A DNA stretch of 64,000 nucleotides from Anaerolineales bacterium (GTDB lineage: Bacteria; Chloroflexota; Anaerolineae; Anaerolineales; Villigracilaceae). The translations under genes and the position numbers were made by a program. Under the pieces are notes generated by a model. The model was not told the DNA's origin and searched no databases. It saw nothing but the letters and a program-made list of their open reading frames with translations. Position 1 is the first letter of the stretch. Every line of letters starts with the position of its first letter. Of this stretch, positions 16,671-25,742 are shown in pieces. Location: assembly GCA_030834895.1 (NCBI GenBank), contig JAUQXA010000059.1, forward strand, positions 186,001 to 250,000. Direction: 5' to 3'.

Positions 16671-17093
16671 ATGAACATCCGCGAGTTTCGTTTTCCAGAC
16701 GATTACGCGCCCACGTTGAAGTTGTGGCAAAGCATCGAAACAGGGGTGAAGGTGGGAAGGTCAGACACATTTGAAGAAATACAGAAAAAAGTACAGCGCG
16801 ACCCGGACCTGTTCCTGCTCGCCGAACACGACGGTCAAATCGTCGGCACCATCATCGGCGGCTACGACGGCCGGCGCGGAATGATCTATCATCTGGCGGT
16901 GGACCAGTCGCTGCGCAAACAGGGTATTGGCGACATGCTGCTAAGCGAGGTGGAAAAACGTTTACAAGCCAGGGGCTGTGTCAAATGTTACCTGCTGGTC
17001 TTCGCCGATAACGAACGCGCCATCCACTTCTATGAAAATCGGGGATGGGTTGATATGAAGGAAGATAAGGTCTTCGGCAAGGAGTTCCCGTGA
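16671..17093 (+). CDS. GNAT family N-acetyltransferase (YpeA-like)
   Basis: 140 aa. The GNAT fold is evident: start MNIREFRFPDDYAPTLKLW, central VGTIIGGYDGRRGMIYHLAVDQSLRKQGIG with the acetyl-CoA loop, then VKCYLLVFADNERAIHFYENRGW. It acetylates an amine substrate that cannot be named; the similar E. coli YpeA is also poorly defined. It overlaps the start of the mog gene (GTGA), so it belongs to the same operon. Confidence 0.88.
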   Translation: MNIREFRFPDDYAPTLKLWQSIETGVKVGRSDTFEEIQKKVQRDPDLFLLAEHDGQIVGTIIGGYDGRRGMIYHLAVDQSLRKQGIGDMLLSEVEKRLQARGCVKCYLLVFADNERAIHFYENRGWVDMKEDKVFGKEFP

Positions 17094-17584
17094 GCCTGCG
17101 GTTTGGGATTTTGACTCTCTCCGACCGCTCCGCGAAAGGGGAACGCGCCGACGTTTCAGGCCCCGCGCTGGCGGACTTGATCCGCGCCCAAGGCTGGTCA
17201 GTGACCAAGCAGTCGATTCTCTCCGACGATGAATCCGCCATCCGCGCCGCGTTGACCGAGTGGGTGGACAGCAGCGAAGTAGATGTAATCCTCACCACGG
17301 GCGGTACAGGCTTTGCCCCGCGTGACGTGACCCCCGAAGCCACACGCAAGATCATCCAGCGCGAAGCGCCCGGTCTAGCCGAGGCGATGCGCGCCGACAG
17401 TTTGAAGAAGACGCCGCACGCCATGCTTTCCCGCGCCGTGGCGGGCATTCGCGGACGGACGCTTATCATCAACCTGCCGGGCAGTCCCAAGGGGGCGACA
17501 GAAAATTTGCAGATGATTCTGCCTGTTCTCCCCCACGCAGTACAGTTGTTGACGGATGATCCTGATTCGGAGAAGTCGCATTGA
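17090..17584 (+). CDS. MogA/MoaB family molybdopterin adenylyltransferase-like protein
   Basis: 164 aa from a GTG start overlapping the GNAT stop. Motifs of the family: LTLSDRSAKGE at the start, VILTTGGTGFAPRDVTPEAT and LIINLPGSPKGA. The enzyme class activates molybdopterin with ATP before molybdenum insertion. No other molybdenum cofactor genes are in the window. MoaB and MogA cannot be told apart with certainty here. Confidence 0.9.
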   Translation: MSLRFGILTLSDRSAKGERADVSGPALADLIRAQGWSVTKQSILSDDESAIRAALTEWVDSSEVDVILTTGGTGFAPRDVTPEATRKIIQREAPGLAEAMRADSLKKTPHAMLSRAVAGIRGRTLIINLPGSPKGATENLQMILPVLPHAVQLLTDDPDSEKSH

Positions 17585-17636
17585 TAGTTATCCACTTTTC
17601 GGAATAAAATCCAAGTATGGATATTGGATATAAAAA

Positions 17637-17664
17637 GGTCTTATACAGCACGCTGTATAAGACC
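17637..17664. repeat. Perfect 13-bp-arm palindrome after mog
   Basis: GGTCTTATACAGC (17637-17649) and GCTGTATAAGACC (17652-17664) are exact complements separated by AC. A second short hairpin CCCC-AAAT-TGGGG follows at once. It may end the hsp20-lon-mog transcript, though no T-run follows. Confidence 0.6.
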
Positions 17665-17702
17665 CCAAATTGGGGGGTTATGAGGCGATTAAGAGTCTTT
17701 AG

Positions 17703-18265
17703 AGTTGAAAACGGGTCAAAATAAGGTGGAGCGATTTGGCGCGCGTGCGGTAGTCTAACGCCTGGTGAGGACGCTCAAGATTGTAAAAGCGAATGTAATT
17801 TGCTAGCTGGTGGTGAGCCTCCTTGGGACTGCATATTCATGCAGAAAAACTTCTTCGTACTTGATGGTACGCCACAATCTTTCCGTGAAAATATTGTCGC
17901 GGGCGCGTCCGCACACGTCCATAATCTTGATCTTGTCGCGTTGTAGCCGTTCAAGATATTTAGGGCTGGTGAAGTGGCTGCCTTGACAGTTATTCCAAAT
18001 TTCAGGTTGGGCTTGCAACAGGGCATTATCTACAGCGAACAAGACAAAATCCAATTCCGGGTTTGGCCGAGCGTCCAGCTGACGATATAACGGGATTAAC
18101 AATCAAAAATCGCAACCAAGTACAGCCAGCCATATTGCAGACGAATGTAGGTAATATCAATGTCCGAAATGTGGTTGGGACGCTCAGCGGTCAGGTTGCA
18201 TAGCAAGTACGGGTAAATCTCGTGTTCTGGGGCGGGCTTGCTGGTGTTTGGACTCGGAACAAGGA
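17703..18265 (-). pseudogene. IS3-family transposase (orfB) remnant
   Basis: The minus strand encodes recognisable pieces of an rve-type transposase in more than one frame. Upstream piece: HEIYPYLLCNLTAERPNH, DIDITYIRLQYGWLYLVAIFD. Next: QGSHFTSPKYLERLQ and ARDNIFTERLWRTIKYEEV. C-terminal end: YNLERPHQALDYRT, stop near 17703. Frameshifts separate the pieces, and the first third of the integrase core is missing. It is a dead fragment. Its 5' edge abuts the truncated PPOX gene on the other strand. Confidence 0.85.
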
Positions 18266-18274
18266 CAAAAATGC

Positions 18275-18602
18275 TCATTCCGCAAGAGCGGACAAAGCGT
18301 GAAGACCCCCGTCTGGTTTGTGCAGGATGGGGACTCGCTCTACTTCTGGACTCAGTCCGATTCGGGCAAAGCCAAGCGGATTCGCAACAATGACACTGTC
18401 AACATTGCGCCTTCAACGGGGACTGGTGAACCGCTCGACGAGTGGATTCCCGCCCGCGCACAGGCTGACGATTCGGTCGAAGCCGTCCAACATGTAAAGA
18501 GGCTGATGAGCAAAAAAATATGGGATTATGTTCCACATCTTCGGTTTCCTCAGTATGCTTCGTAGCGGAGCCAAGTACACTGCCATCAAAATAGAGGTTT
18601 GA
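18275..18602 (+). pseudogene. Truncated and frameshifted PPOX-class F420-dependent oxidoreductase
   Basis: From FRKSGQSVKTPVWF (18278) the frame matches PPOX/flavin-reductase-like proteins of the F420 type, with LYFWTQSDSGKAKRIR and PSTGTGEP. At an A7 run near 18510 the frame breaks; the next frame continues YGIMFHIFGFLSM...AKYTAIKIEV to a TGA at 18600-18602. The N-terminal about 20 residues are replaced by the IS3 fragment. Two lesions make it a clear pseudogene unless the A7 run is a sequencing error, and even then the start is lost. Confidence 0.85.
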
Positions 18603-18655
18603 AGTTCACAACAGACCTGAGAAAGTGTTTTGAAAATATCGAACTGCCGCTATGT

Positions 18656-18759
18656 CATGTCATTCTGAGCCGCGAAGCGGCGAAGAATCCCAGCTTTTGT
18701 TGCAAAATCTGGTTGAAAAACGAGATTCTTCGCACCCTTTGGTTGCTCAGAATGACATG
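18656..18759. repeat. Dispersed inverted repeat, TCATTCTGAGC type
   Basis: CATGTCATTCTGAGC (18656-18670) and GCTCAGAATGACATG (18745-18759) are perfect 15-bp arms; an inner pair GCGAAGAATC / GATTCTTCGC is also perfect. The architecture matches the GTCATTGCGAG repeats at 21834 and 52619. Confidence 0.8.
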
Positions 18760-18792
18760 CTTGGGTAGTTGTATGAATTTCAAGACACTCTC

Positions 18793-18877
18793 TGACAGGT
18801 TTTATCATGACCTCGGTCTGTCAATACTCTTGTGCGAACAGGGATTTTTTCGGCTACAACCTCGTGGAAACCTGTCA
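18793..18877. repeat. Spaced 10-bp inverted repeat TGACAGGTTT
   Basis: TGACAGGTTT at 18793-18802 and AAACCTGTCA at 18868-18877, followed by the small hairpin GGTTTTGACCAAAACC. It lies in the leader of the lipoprotein gene at 18936. Confidence 0.55.
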
Positions 18878-18935
18878 GGTCCTGGTTTTGACCAAAACCC
18901 CTTCTGCGGGTATGCTTGCGCAAAACGGAGGAGCT

Positions 18936-20324
18936 ATGACCGCAAAGTCTATCCCACTACAATGTCTCATTGCCATCTTGGTTGCTTTACTAGCAGCTTG
19001 TACACCGCTTGTACTTCAAAGCACGCCAACAATCGCGCCAAGCAATACACCTGTTTTTTATACGCCAACTGCCACCCAAACAGTCACTCAAACTCCAACT
19101 ATGTTACCTACAGAAACTCCAGCTATTCCATCCTTAACGCCAACGCCGTCAGAAAAGCAGTTATCTGTAATAATTTCAGGCATCGTTGATAGTGAAAAAG
19201 GGACTGGGAGTCTAGATTCAATGTACATCTTGGAATCTAAACCGGACACACCGGAGCCTGGAGCGTATTCCATTCGCTTTGAAGATAATACAGGTCATGA
19301 AATTATCACCCACACCTTTAATTCCGAGTATGGCGACCTCTTTGAAGGTTTCCTTCCTTTTACCTTGGTTCTTCCATGGGACAGTAATATAACCCGAATT
19401 GTTCTCCTCAAGGATTCGGTTGAACTGGCTTCCCGTTCGGCATCGGCGAACAAACCGGAAGTTCGACTTGTTTCGCCAAACGGGGGGGAGATGCTGACTG
19501 GAGAATTCGCAACCATTAGTTGGTCGGCAAGCGACGCGGATAACGACACACTGAGGTACGTGGTTCAATTCAGTGATGATAATGGAAACACCTGGCAAGC
19601 CCTGACTGTAGATTGGACCGACACCACCCTTGAAATTGACCCGTCATTCATGTCGGGAACCGAGACCGGCTTGATCCGCGTCCTGGCAAGCGATGGGTTT
19701 CACACCTCCCAGGATCAATCCGATACCGTGTTTAGCGTTTCTGCAAAAGCCCCACGGGTGGAGATAGACACGCATGACGGCGCTACTTTTGCCAGCGACC
19801 AGACAGTTACTCTTGAAGGCAGCGGTTATGACATGGAAGGCGGGCAGTTGCCAGACTCTTTTTTGCAATGGAGTTCCAACCTGGACGGCATCTTGGGACA
19901 GGGTGAATCCATTTCAGTCAATGCACAACAATTGAGTGAGGGTACACATACAATTACGTTAACTGCCCAGGACTCAGACCTGCAAACAGGTTCGACTTCA
20001 ATCACAATTCATATTTACCGTGAATTTTCCAGTTTGTCAGTCGACGAAATCCCATTGAGCTTTACGACTCGACAAGGCGTCCCAACAACGGAACAGTATA
20101 TTTCGGTTTGGCATCTTGGGGATCACCCAGTGACGTGGTCTGCCACAGCAGATCAAAGCTGGATCATATTGAGATCGACAGGTAGCAACACACCGGCAGA
20201 TCTTATTGTTTCTACAAACCCGGCAGGACTACCCGTCGGGACATATACCGGCACAATCACCTTCACCTCAAACGCGGAAGGCATCAACTCGAAAACCGTA
20301 TCTGTAACGCTTGTAGTTCAGTAA
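18936..20324 (+). CDS. Ig-like / BACON-like repeat lipoprotein
   Basis: 462 aa from the ATG at 18936, preceded by CGGAGGAG; the longer open frame upstream has no signal peptide and runs through the repeats. The lipobox is LLAAC. A Thr/Pro-rich spacer (about 28-70) is followed by a beta domain (about 75-165), an Ig-like unit with VSPNGGEMLTGEFATISWSA and DNGNTW, a second Ig-like unit starting near 280 (VEIDTHDGATFASDQTVTL), and a C-terminal BACON-type domain with VTWSATADQSWI and VGTYTGTITFTS. It is an outside-facing binding protein, perhaps for glycans. A hairpin terminator follows. Confidence 0.78.
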   Translation: MTAKSIPLQCLIAILVALLAACTPLVLQSTPTIAPSNTPVFYTPTATQTVTQTPTMLPTETPAIPSLTPTPSEKQLSVIISGIVDSEKGTGSLDSMYILESKPDTPEPGAYSIRFEDNTGHEIITHTFNSEYGDLFEGFLPFTLVLPWDSNITRIVLLKDSVELASRSASANKPEVRLVSPNGGEMLTGEFATISWSASDADNDTLRYVVQFSDDNGNTWQALTVDWTDTTLEIDPSFMSGTETGLIRVLASDGFHTSQDQSDTVFSVSAKAPRVEIDTHDGATFASDQTVTLEGSGYDMEGGQLPDSFLQWSSNLDGILGQGESISVNAQQLSEGTHTITLTAQDSDLQTGSTSITIHIYREFSSLSVDEIPLSFTTRQGVPTTEQYISVWHLGDHPVTWSATADQSWIILRSTGSNTPADLIVSTNPAGLPVGTYTGTITFTSNAEGINSKTVSVTLVVQ

Positions 20325-20340
20325 CGGGTTCCGACTAAGC

Positions 20341-20382
20341 AAAACGAGGCAGTCACTATTTTTTGAAGGTGACTGCCTCGTT
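20341..20382. terminator. Hairpin between convergent genes
   Basis: AACGAGGCAGTCAC (20343-20356) pairs with GTGACTGCCTCGTT (20369-20382). The minus strand runs into a T4 stretch, so it can end the leftward CpXC gene; the plus strand has a weaker T-tract. Confidence 0.75.
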
Positions 20383-20409
20383 ACTTCTCACTCGTTACTT
20401 CCAACTCCC

Positions 20410-21768
20410 CTATCTCATATTCTTCTTCATCGAATACTTCAACGCGACCTTGTAAACCTCGCCAAGTTTCTCGCCCATGGCTTTGGCTTCGGGGTTTTCG
20501 CCACCTTGCGCCTCCATCTGGGCGACCAGTCCGCTGAGGGCTTCGAGGAATTGCTGGTTGACCATCGCGTCGCTTTGTTTGAGCATCTGCTCCATCGCCG
20601 CGTCATCGGGGGCCTGCAACAACTGTTCGATGAATGCCACTTCGGGCGGCGGTGCGCTGGCTTCCTGCAGAACCTGCACCATCTTTTGCAGTTTGCCCAT
20701 GCGGGCGTAATCGTTCTTCTCCGACGCCTGTTTCAACATCTGGTTGACCACCTCAGCGGCATCCTGGGTGAAACCTTCGAGATTTTCCTGCGTGGCTTTG
20801 GCAACATCGTCCTGTTCGAGGATCGACTCGACAAACTCCTGCGCCTGCTTCAAGCGCGCTTCCATTTGCTTATCCACCTCGGCGACGAATCCCAGCAGTT
20901 TCTCACGGATTGACTCAAGGCGGGCTTTCTCTTCACCGGAGGCTTTGTCAATCTTCTCGGTCAGGCTTTGGAAGAAGGTATAGTCCATGCCGCCGCGCGC
21001 CATCGAAACATAGGCGCGGATGCGGGCTTCGTTCGGCGCGGCAATCACGAGGTCCAGCAGTTTCTCGCGGGTCAAACCGCGTCCCGCCGCCTGCAATTCC
21101 TTTTGCGCGGCTTCCAACTCACCGACGGATTCCTTCAACTGGCGCCCAAAGGCGGTCTCGTCCAGCAGTTGTTTTTGCAGGTCGATCATCATCCGCGCGA
21201 GGGATTCCTGTCCGCCCTGCATGGCGTTCTGCGCGATGCGGCTGAACAGCCCAAAGAACTGTTCATCGATTACTTTTTCGTTTTGCTTGATCAGTTCAAG
21301 CCGCGCATCGGGCGAGGTCATCTGGAGCAGTTTCTCGATGAGCATCACCCGCTCCTGCTGCGCTTTGATGACATCCGAAGAAATGCCGTCTTTGTTGAGG
21401 ATGGTCTCGATCATCGACTCGTAGGTGAAGTTGGCTGTTGGTTTGAACAAATAACCTTTGCGTTTTTCGAGCGGAAGCCTGTCCACCACCTGCTTGATCA
21501 ATGGACCGATGAGTTTTTCCTGCTCGTTGAGCGGGAGTCCCAACTCGGGCGGGAAAAAGGTCAGCAGGAGTTCTTTTTCGTTGTCGTGATAGATGACGGG
21601 GGTGGCAAGTCGTCCCTCGTATCCGCAGTGTGGACAGCGGGCATAATTGGATTGTCCGCCCAGCAGGCGCTGTTTGGAGGCGGGGTCGTGGGTTACATCG
21701 AAGAGTTGTTCGACGTTGGCTGCGATCATTTGTCGACAGCGGGGACATGCGATTTGTGTTTGAGGCAT
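20410..21768 (-). CDS. CpXC domain protein
   Basis: 452 aa, cytoplasmic. The first 70 residues hold two Cys pairs, CPRC and CPHC, in the CpXC zinc-ribbon-like arrangement (ACPRCRQMIAANVEQLFDV, YARCPHCGYEG). The rest is almost all helix, with long charged coiled-coil stretches (about 200-410) such as LKESVGELEAAQKELQ and RLKQAQEFVESILEQD. CpXC proteins are uncharacterised. The coiled coil suggests self-assembly or partner binding. It stands alone between a convergent gene and a repeat. Confidence 0.85.
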   Translation of the reverse strand: MPQTQIACPRCRQMIAANVEQLFDVTHDPASKQRLLGGQSNYARCPHCGYEGRLATPVIYHDNEKELLLTFFPPELGLPLNEQEKLIGPLIKQVVDRLPLEKRKGYLFKPTANFTYESMIETILNKDGISSDVIKAQQERVMLIEKLLQMTSPDARLELIKQNEKVIDEQFFGLFSRIAQNAMQGGQESLARMMIDLQKQLLDETAFGRQLKESVGELEAAQKELQAAGRGLTREKLLDLVIAAPNEARIRAYVSMARGGMDYTFFQSLTEKIDKASGEEKARLESIREKLLGFVAEVDKQMEARLKQAQEFVESILEQDDVAKATQENLEGFTQDAAEVVNQMLKQASEKNDYARMGKLQKMVQVLQEASAPPPEVAFIEQLLQAPDDAAMEQMLKQSDAMVNQQFLEALSGLVAQMEAQGGENPEAKAMGEKLGEVYKVALKYSMKKNMR

Positions 21769-21812
21769 TAGATAATTTTCCGATTTACGATTTTGGATTT
21801 ATGTCACACCTG

Positions 21813-21919
21813 CACTTGCGTGCTGGTGCAAGTGTTGCGAGGGCGCTCTTGCCTTTTGCCCGAAGCAATCCCAAACTTTTAAGAGGTTGCTTCGTCGGAG
21901 AGAACGCCCTCCTCGCAAC
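21813..21919. repeat. Dispersed inverted repeat, TTGCGAG type
   Basis: GTTGCGAG (21834-21841) pairs with CTCGCAAC (21912-21919), with an inner GAAGCAATC / GGTTGCTTC pair. The hairpin CACTTGC...GCAAGTG (about 21814-21833) leads into it. The right half closely matches the copy at 52619-52707. Confidence 0.75.
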
Positions 21920-21936
21920 GACATTATATTTACAAC

Positions 21937-23745
21937 TTATCCAACTAATTCTTCCAACCGATCAATATACTCTTCCATCACAGCAAAGGTCTCTTCGACG
22001 GGTTTGGTTGTGGTCAGGTCGGCACCGGCCTTCTTGAGGACATTCAACGAGTATTCCGAGTTGCCGGCCTTCAGGAAACCTAGGTAATCTTCCACTGCGT
22101 TGGGCTCTCCGCGCAGGATACGGTTCGAGAGGGTGTGTGCCGCCGAGATGCCAGTGGCGTAAGCATAGACATAGTAGTCGGCAAAGAGGTGCGGGAAGGT
22201 CGCCCAGGTCATACCGACGCGTTCGCGGTCCAGCTCGAAGTTGGGACCAAATCCCTCGGCAAACAGGTCAGCCATCAGGTCGATCATCGAATCCGCTGTG
22301 AGAGGTTCGCCGCGCTCGACGCGTTCATGTGTCTCCAATTCGAAGCGAGCCAAAGTCGGCATCTGGAAGAAATAGCGGAACATGTTACTGCCCACCGCTT
22401 CAAGGATTAGCTCGATCAGGAAATTTTTATCCTTAACGGTGTTGAGCAAGTGCGCGCGCAACATCGCCTGGTTGAAATTGGATGCAACTTCGGCAACGAA
22501 CAGCGAGTAATCCACGTTGACCACGGATTGATTCTTGAACGTGAAATACGAGTGCATCGAATGACCAAGTTCGTGCGCCAGCGTGCTCATGTTGACCAGC
22601 TCGTCGGTGTAACTCATCAAGATGAAGGGATGCGTGCCGGGCGCGCCCGATGAAAACGCGCCGTGGGTCTTGCCTTGATTGGGACATGAATCCACCCAGC
22701 GGTCAACGAGACAGCCGTGTCGGAGGGTGTTCACGTATTCCCTGCCAAGCGGTGCGAGACCTTCGCAGATCATATCCACTGCCTTTTCGTAGGGAATCTT
22801 CGCCTTCTTCTTTTCGATGGGCGCCCACATGTCGTAGTAGGAAAACTTCTTCAAGCCGAGCGCCTTGCGGCGAATCTCGAAGTAGCGATGCCAGACGGGC
22901 AGGTTCTTCTTGAAAGTGTCGATCAAATTGTGGAAAACGCTGGTCGGGATATTGAGTTCGTGCAGCGACGCGGCCAGCGTAGACTCATGTCTGCGGACGC
23001 GCATGTTGAAGACATTGGCCTTGATGTTGTGCGCCAGGTTGTTCGCCAGCGTGTTCTTGAACTCGACATATTTATCCATATAGTTGACATAAGCAGCTTT
23101 GCGCGCCTTGCGGTCGGCGAGTCCCATCAACTGCACGTCGAAATTTCCCTGTGTGACATCGAACGCGTTGCCCTTGCTGTCCTTGACCGGTTTGAACTTG
23201 AAGTCCGCATTGGTCAACATGCTGGTGGAATTATAGAATCCGCCGAATGCATCGCTGGCCATGCCGAGAATTTCCTCTACCTCCGCCGAGCGGACATGTG
23301 CCTGCTTGCGGAAGAGGTTCTCGATGTGATGCTTGTAGGTGGAAAGTTTTTCCTCCCGCGCCATGAACTCATCGAGTTTGGCTTTGCCGACTTCAAGAAG
23401 TTCGGGCTGGAAGAAAGAAACAGCGGAAAGGACCTGCCCAAACAGTCCACTAGCCTTGTCACGCATGCCCGCGGCGTGCTGGTCCGTGGTGTCCACTGCG
23501 TACAAAAAGGTTGCGTACGTGTTGGCAACATAAAGCCGCGCGATCAAAGCCTCGAAAGCCTTGAACGCTTCGAGCAGGGTTGCCGCACTTTCACCCAGCC
23601 GCCTCTGGAAGTTTTTCACCGACGGAATATCCGCGATGATTTTCCCGACTTCTTTCTCCCAGGCTTCATCGCTGGAGAAAACGCTTTCCGCGTTCCAGGT
23701 ATATTTTTTGTCCACTTTACTGCGTGGGGGGATTGATTTTGGCAT
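21937..23745 (-). CDS. pepF: Oligoendopeptidase F (M3B)
   Basis: 602 aa from the ATG at 23745, which has AAGGAAA before it; a 20-codon extension upstream is possible but unlike the family. No signal peptide, so it is cytoplasmic. It is a zinc peptidase with HELGHSMHSYF near residue 391 (two His and the downstream Glu region SLFVAEVASNFNQ). N-terminal helical domain as usual (PSVKNFQRRLGESAATL). It cleaves short peptides, mostly 6-17 residues, in peptide recycling. Neighbours give no further hint. Confidence 0.94.
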   Translation of the reverse strand: MPKSIPPRSKVDKKYTWNAESVFSSDEAWEKEVGKIIADIPSVKNFQRRLGESAATLLEAFKAFEALIARLYVANTYATFLYAVDTTDQHAAGMRDKASGLFGQVLSAVSFFQPELLEVGKAKLDEFMAREEKLSTYKHHIENLFRKQAHVRSAEVEEILGMASDAFGGFYNSTSMLTNADFKFKPVKDSKGNAFDVTQGNFDVQLMGLADRKARKAAYVNYMDKYVEFKNTLANNLAHNIKANVFNMRVRRHESTLAASLHELNIPTSVFHNLIDTFKKNLPVWHRYFEIRRKALGLKKFSYYDMWAPIEKKKAKIPYEKAVDMICEGLAPLGREYVNTLRHGCLVDRWVDSCPNQGKTHGAFSSGAPGTHPFILMSYTDELVNMSTLAHELGHSMHSYFTFKNQSVVNVDYSLFVAEVASNFNQAMLRAHLLNTVKDKNFLIELILEAVGSNMFRYFFQMPTLARFELETHERVERGEPLTADSMIDLMADLFAEGFGPNFELDRERVGMTWATFPHLFADYYVYAYATGISAAHTLSNRILRGEPNAVEDYLGFLKAGNSEYSLNVLKKAGADLTTTKPVEETFAVMEEYIDRLEELVG

Positions 23746-23827
23746 GGTTTTTCCTTTTGGATTAAGGTGGGTTATTGTACCAAAGTAACAAGGATGAATA
23801 ACCAATTACAAATCACCAATTACTCCC

Positions 23828-25378
23828 TCACCTCGGCAATGAGAAACAAATCCTCGCGCCTGCGCTGACTCCCGCATCCGCCCAGATACGCCCACCGTGA
23901 GCTTCGACGATGGCGCGCGCGAGGTAGAGTCCCAGTCCCGCGCCTTTGGTCTGCTTGACGGCATTGGTCGAGCGGTAGAAACGGTCAAAGATATGCGGCA
24001 GGTCCTTGGCATCGATGCCTGCTCCCTCGTCACTGACACAGATGATCACCTGCTCCGGCCTGACCGTGCCGCTGATTTTGATCTCGCCTTTGGGCGCATA
24101 CTTCAAAGCATTAGAGACCAGGTTGGAAATCACCTGCTCGATGCGTGTTTCGTCGCCTATGATGACGGGGAAATTTTCAGGGAAATCGGTCAGAAGATGA
24201 TGTTTTGGCGATTGCGAAGCAAAGCGCTCCACCACACGTGACGCCAAACTGGGGATGGCGACATCGGCCTGGTTCAAGCTCATGCCGCCCGCCTGCAAGC
24301 GCGAGGCGTCCAGCAGGTCATCGATCATCTTTGCGAGGCGATCCGCCTCCTCTTCGATGACTGCCAGCGAGTCGTTGATGGTGTGCTTGTCCCAGCGGGC
24401 ATCGTCCCGCCGCAAAGTGGATGCATATCCTTTGATTAGCGCAACAGGCGTCCTCAATTCGTGGCTGACAATGGAGATGAAGGTCGCCTTGATCTCGTCC
24501 GCCGTACGGAAGTGAGTGATGTCACGCACGCTGACGAAGATATTTCGCAGTTTGTTTTCTTCCGAAAGCAGTGGCGCGTACGTGATTCCAACCGGCAAAT
24601 GCAGCGGCTGGGGACGTTCGATGTCGCCTTCCACATAGAGTGTGGCGTTCGGTGTGAGAGGCCAGCCATTTTCGACAGCCTCCTCCAAAGTTTTTCCCTG
24701 CGGTTCCTTCTTCCACTTGATGATTTCGCTGTGTTTCCTGCCTACGATCTCCTCGCGCGCCTGCCCGAAAAGCTTTTCAAATGCGCCATTGCAACGCTCA
24801 ACATTGAGAGTCGAATCGAGAATCAAAATTCCGTCGGCGGCGGAATCTAGCAGGGCATCGAGGCGTTGTTTCTCGTAGGAGACCTGTCCGTATAATTGGG
24901 CATTGAACACGGCAATGGCGGCCTGGTCTGCGAAGGATTGTAACAACACACGGTCATTGGGCGTAAAGGTGTCGGGGTAATTGCGGAAGATAAAGATAAC
25001 GCCGATCACCTGTCCCTGCGCGGCAAGGGGCAGACCCGTCCCGTTGAGTAGTCCCATGCTGACGGTGTAGGTCAGTTCCTTCAACATGCGGTTGAGTTCG
25101 CGCACATCCAGTTCAACCATCTTTTCCTCAGCCAACAGAGGGGTGAGGTAACTCAAAAACGCGGGCGCGATTCCATGCGCGGCAGAGACGCTCCAGCCTT
25201 CAGGTCGTTTGAGCGCGATTAGGCCCGCCTGTCCCGCCAGCATCTCGATCGAGACGCGCAAAATTCGCGCCAGCAATTTTTCCAGGTCGAGTTCCTGGGT
25301 GAGCAGGCGCGAGATCTCAAGCAGATAATCCCGTTGACGAACACGGAAATCCGGCAGCATCGAAGGAATGATCGACAT
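23828..25378 (-). CDS. Soluble GAF-PAS sensor histidine kinase
   Basis: 516 aa with no membrane segment. A GAF domain (about 20-165) is followed by a PAS domain (about 170-290), HisKA with the phospho-acceptor His306 in FISIVSHELRTPVALIKGY, and a HATPase with N-box EQVISNLVSNALKYAP (near 415), DEGAGID and GAGLGLYLARAIVEAHGG. All catalytic boxes are intact. It should sense a cytoplasmic signal through GAF/PAS; the ligand is unknown. No response regulator is adjacent; the NarL-type regulator at 53464 and the receiver at 16301 are possible but unproven partners. Confidence 0.93.
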   Translation of the reverse strand: MSIIPSMLPDFRVRQRDYLLEISRLLTQELDLEKLLARILRVSIEMLAGQAGLIALKRPEGWSVSAAHGIAPAFLSYLTPLLAEEKMVELDVRELNRMLKELTYTVSMGLLNGTGLPLAAQGQVIGVIFIFRNYPDTFTPNDRVLLQSFADQAAIAVFNAQLYGQVSYEKQRLDALLDSAADGILILDSTLNVERCNGAFEKLFGQAREEIVGRKHSEIIKWKKEPQGKTLEEAVENGWPLTPNATLYVEGDIERPQPLHLPVGITYAPLLSEENKLRNIFVSVRDITHFRTADEIKATFISIVSHELRTPVALIKGYASTLRRDDARWDKHTINDSLAVIEEEADRLAKMIDDLLDASRLQAGGMSLNQADVAIPSLASRVVERFASQSPKHHLLTDFPENFPVIIGDETRIEQVISNLVSNALKYAPKGEIKISGTVRPEQVIICVSDEGAGIDAKDLPHIFDRFYRSTNAVKQTKGAGLGLYLARAIVEAHGGRIWADAGVSAGARICFSLPR

Positions 25379-25582
25379 GGTTTTATTTTATCACTGGGAT
25401 GAAGTGAGGGCGTGTAAGAGTTCCGTTAGCAAAAACACTATGGCGAAACTATTGGCGATTAAATGGCGTTTCCAACCGTGGTATTGGAACCGTCAAAACT
25501 TGTTCCCATGCTGTATAAACAACCTCGGCTCGAAACAGTTTTCATAAAAGCAAAGCCTTAACAACAATGATAAGAATAGCCA

Positions 25583-25610
25583 TTGTATTCCATAGAAATA
25601 TCGCTAAAAT
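25583..25610 (+). promoter_or_regulatory. Putative promoter of the 4281-aa adhesin transcript
   Basis: TTGTAT (25583-25588), 16-base spacer, TAAAAT (25605-25610). The predicted start near 25617 is about 22 bases before the riboswitch. The preceding 200 bases (25379-25582) hold nothing I can support. Confidence 0.45.
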
Positions 25611-25638
25611 TGCAAGTAAATTGATGAGTTTCTGATGT

Positions 25639-25742
25639 TACGGATGCAATGACCCTGAGTTTGATATTGGTCGCTTCTCCTGCATTTTTTATTTTTTTTT
25701 ACAGGATCGAGCCCAGGCGAGCAAGCAGCGAAACCGGCCGTA
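25639..25742 (+). promoter_or_regulatory. Cyclic-di-GMP-II-type riboswitch aptamer, copy 1
   Basis: The order of conserved blocks is that of the c-di-GMP-II class: closing stem TACGG/CCGTA, GGATGCAATGA, ATATTGGTCGCTT, a variable hairpin (TCCTG/CAGGA), then AAGCAGCGAAACCGGCCG. The pseudoknot-type pairing CCTG (after AATGA) with CAGG (before CGAGC) is present. A second copy at 39535 keeps the conserved blocks but changes both helices in a compensatory way. The class assignment is from memory of the consensus. Confidence 0.8.

Noticed and set aside
22717..23736. 339-codon plus-strand frame
   Set aside because: It is a shadow of pepF, whose zinc motif and family match are certain.
25639..25742. 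c-di-GMP-I (GEMM) riboswitch as an alternative
   Set aside because: The GEMM hallmark blocks (GGCAAACC, and the tetraloop-receptor pair) are absent, whereas AATGA, ATTGG, CRCTT and AACCGRCC fit class II.
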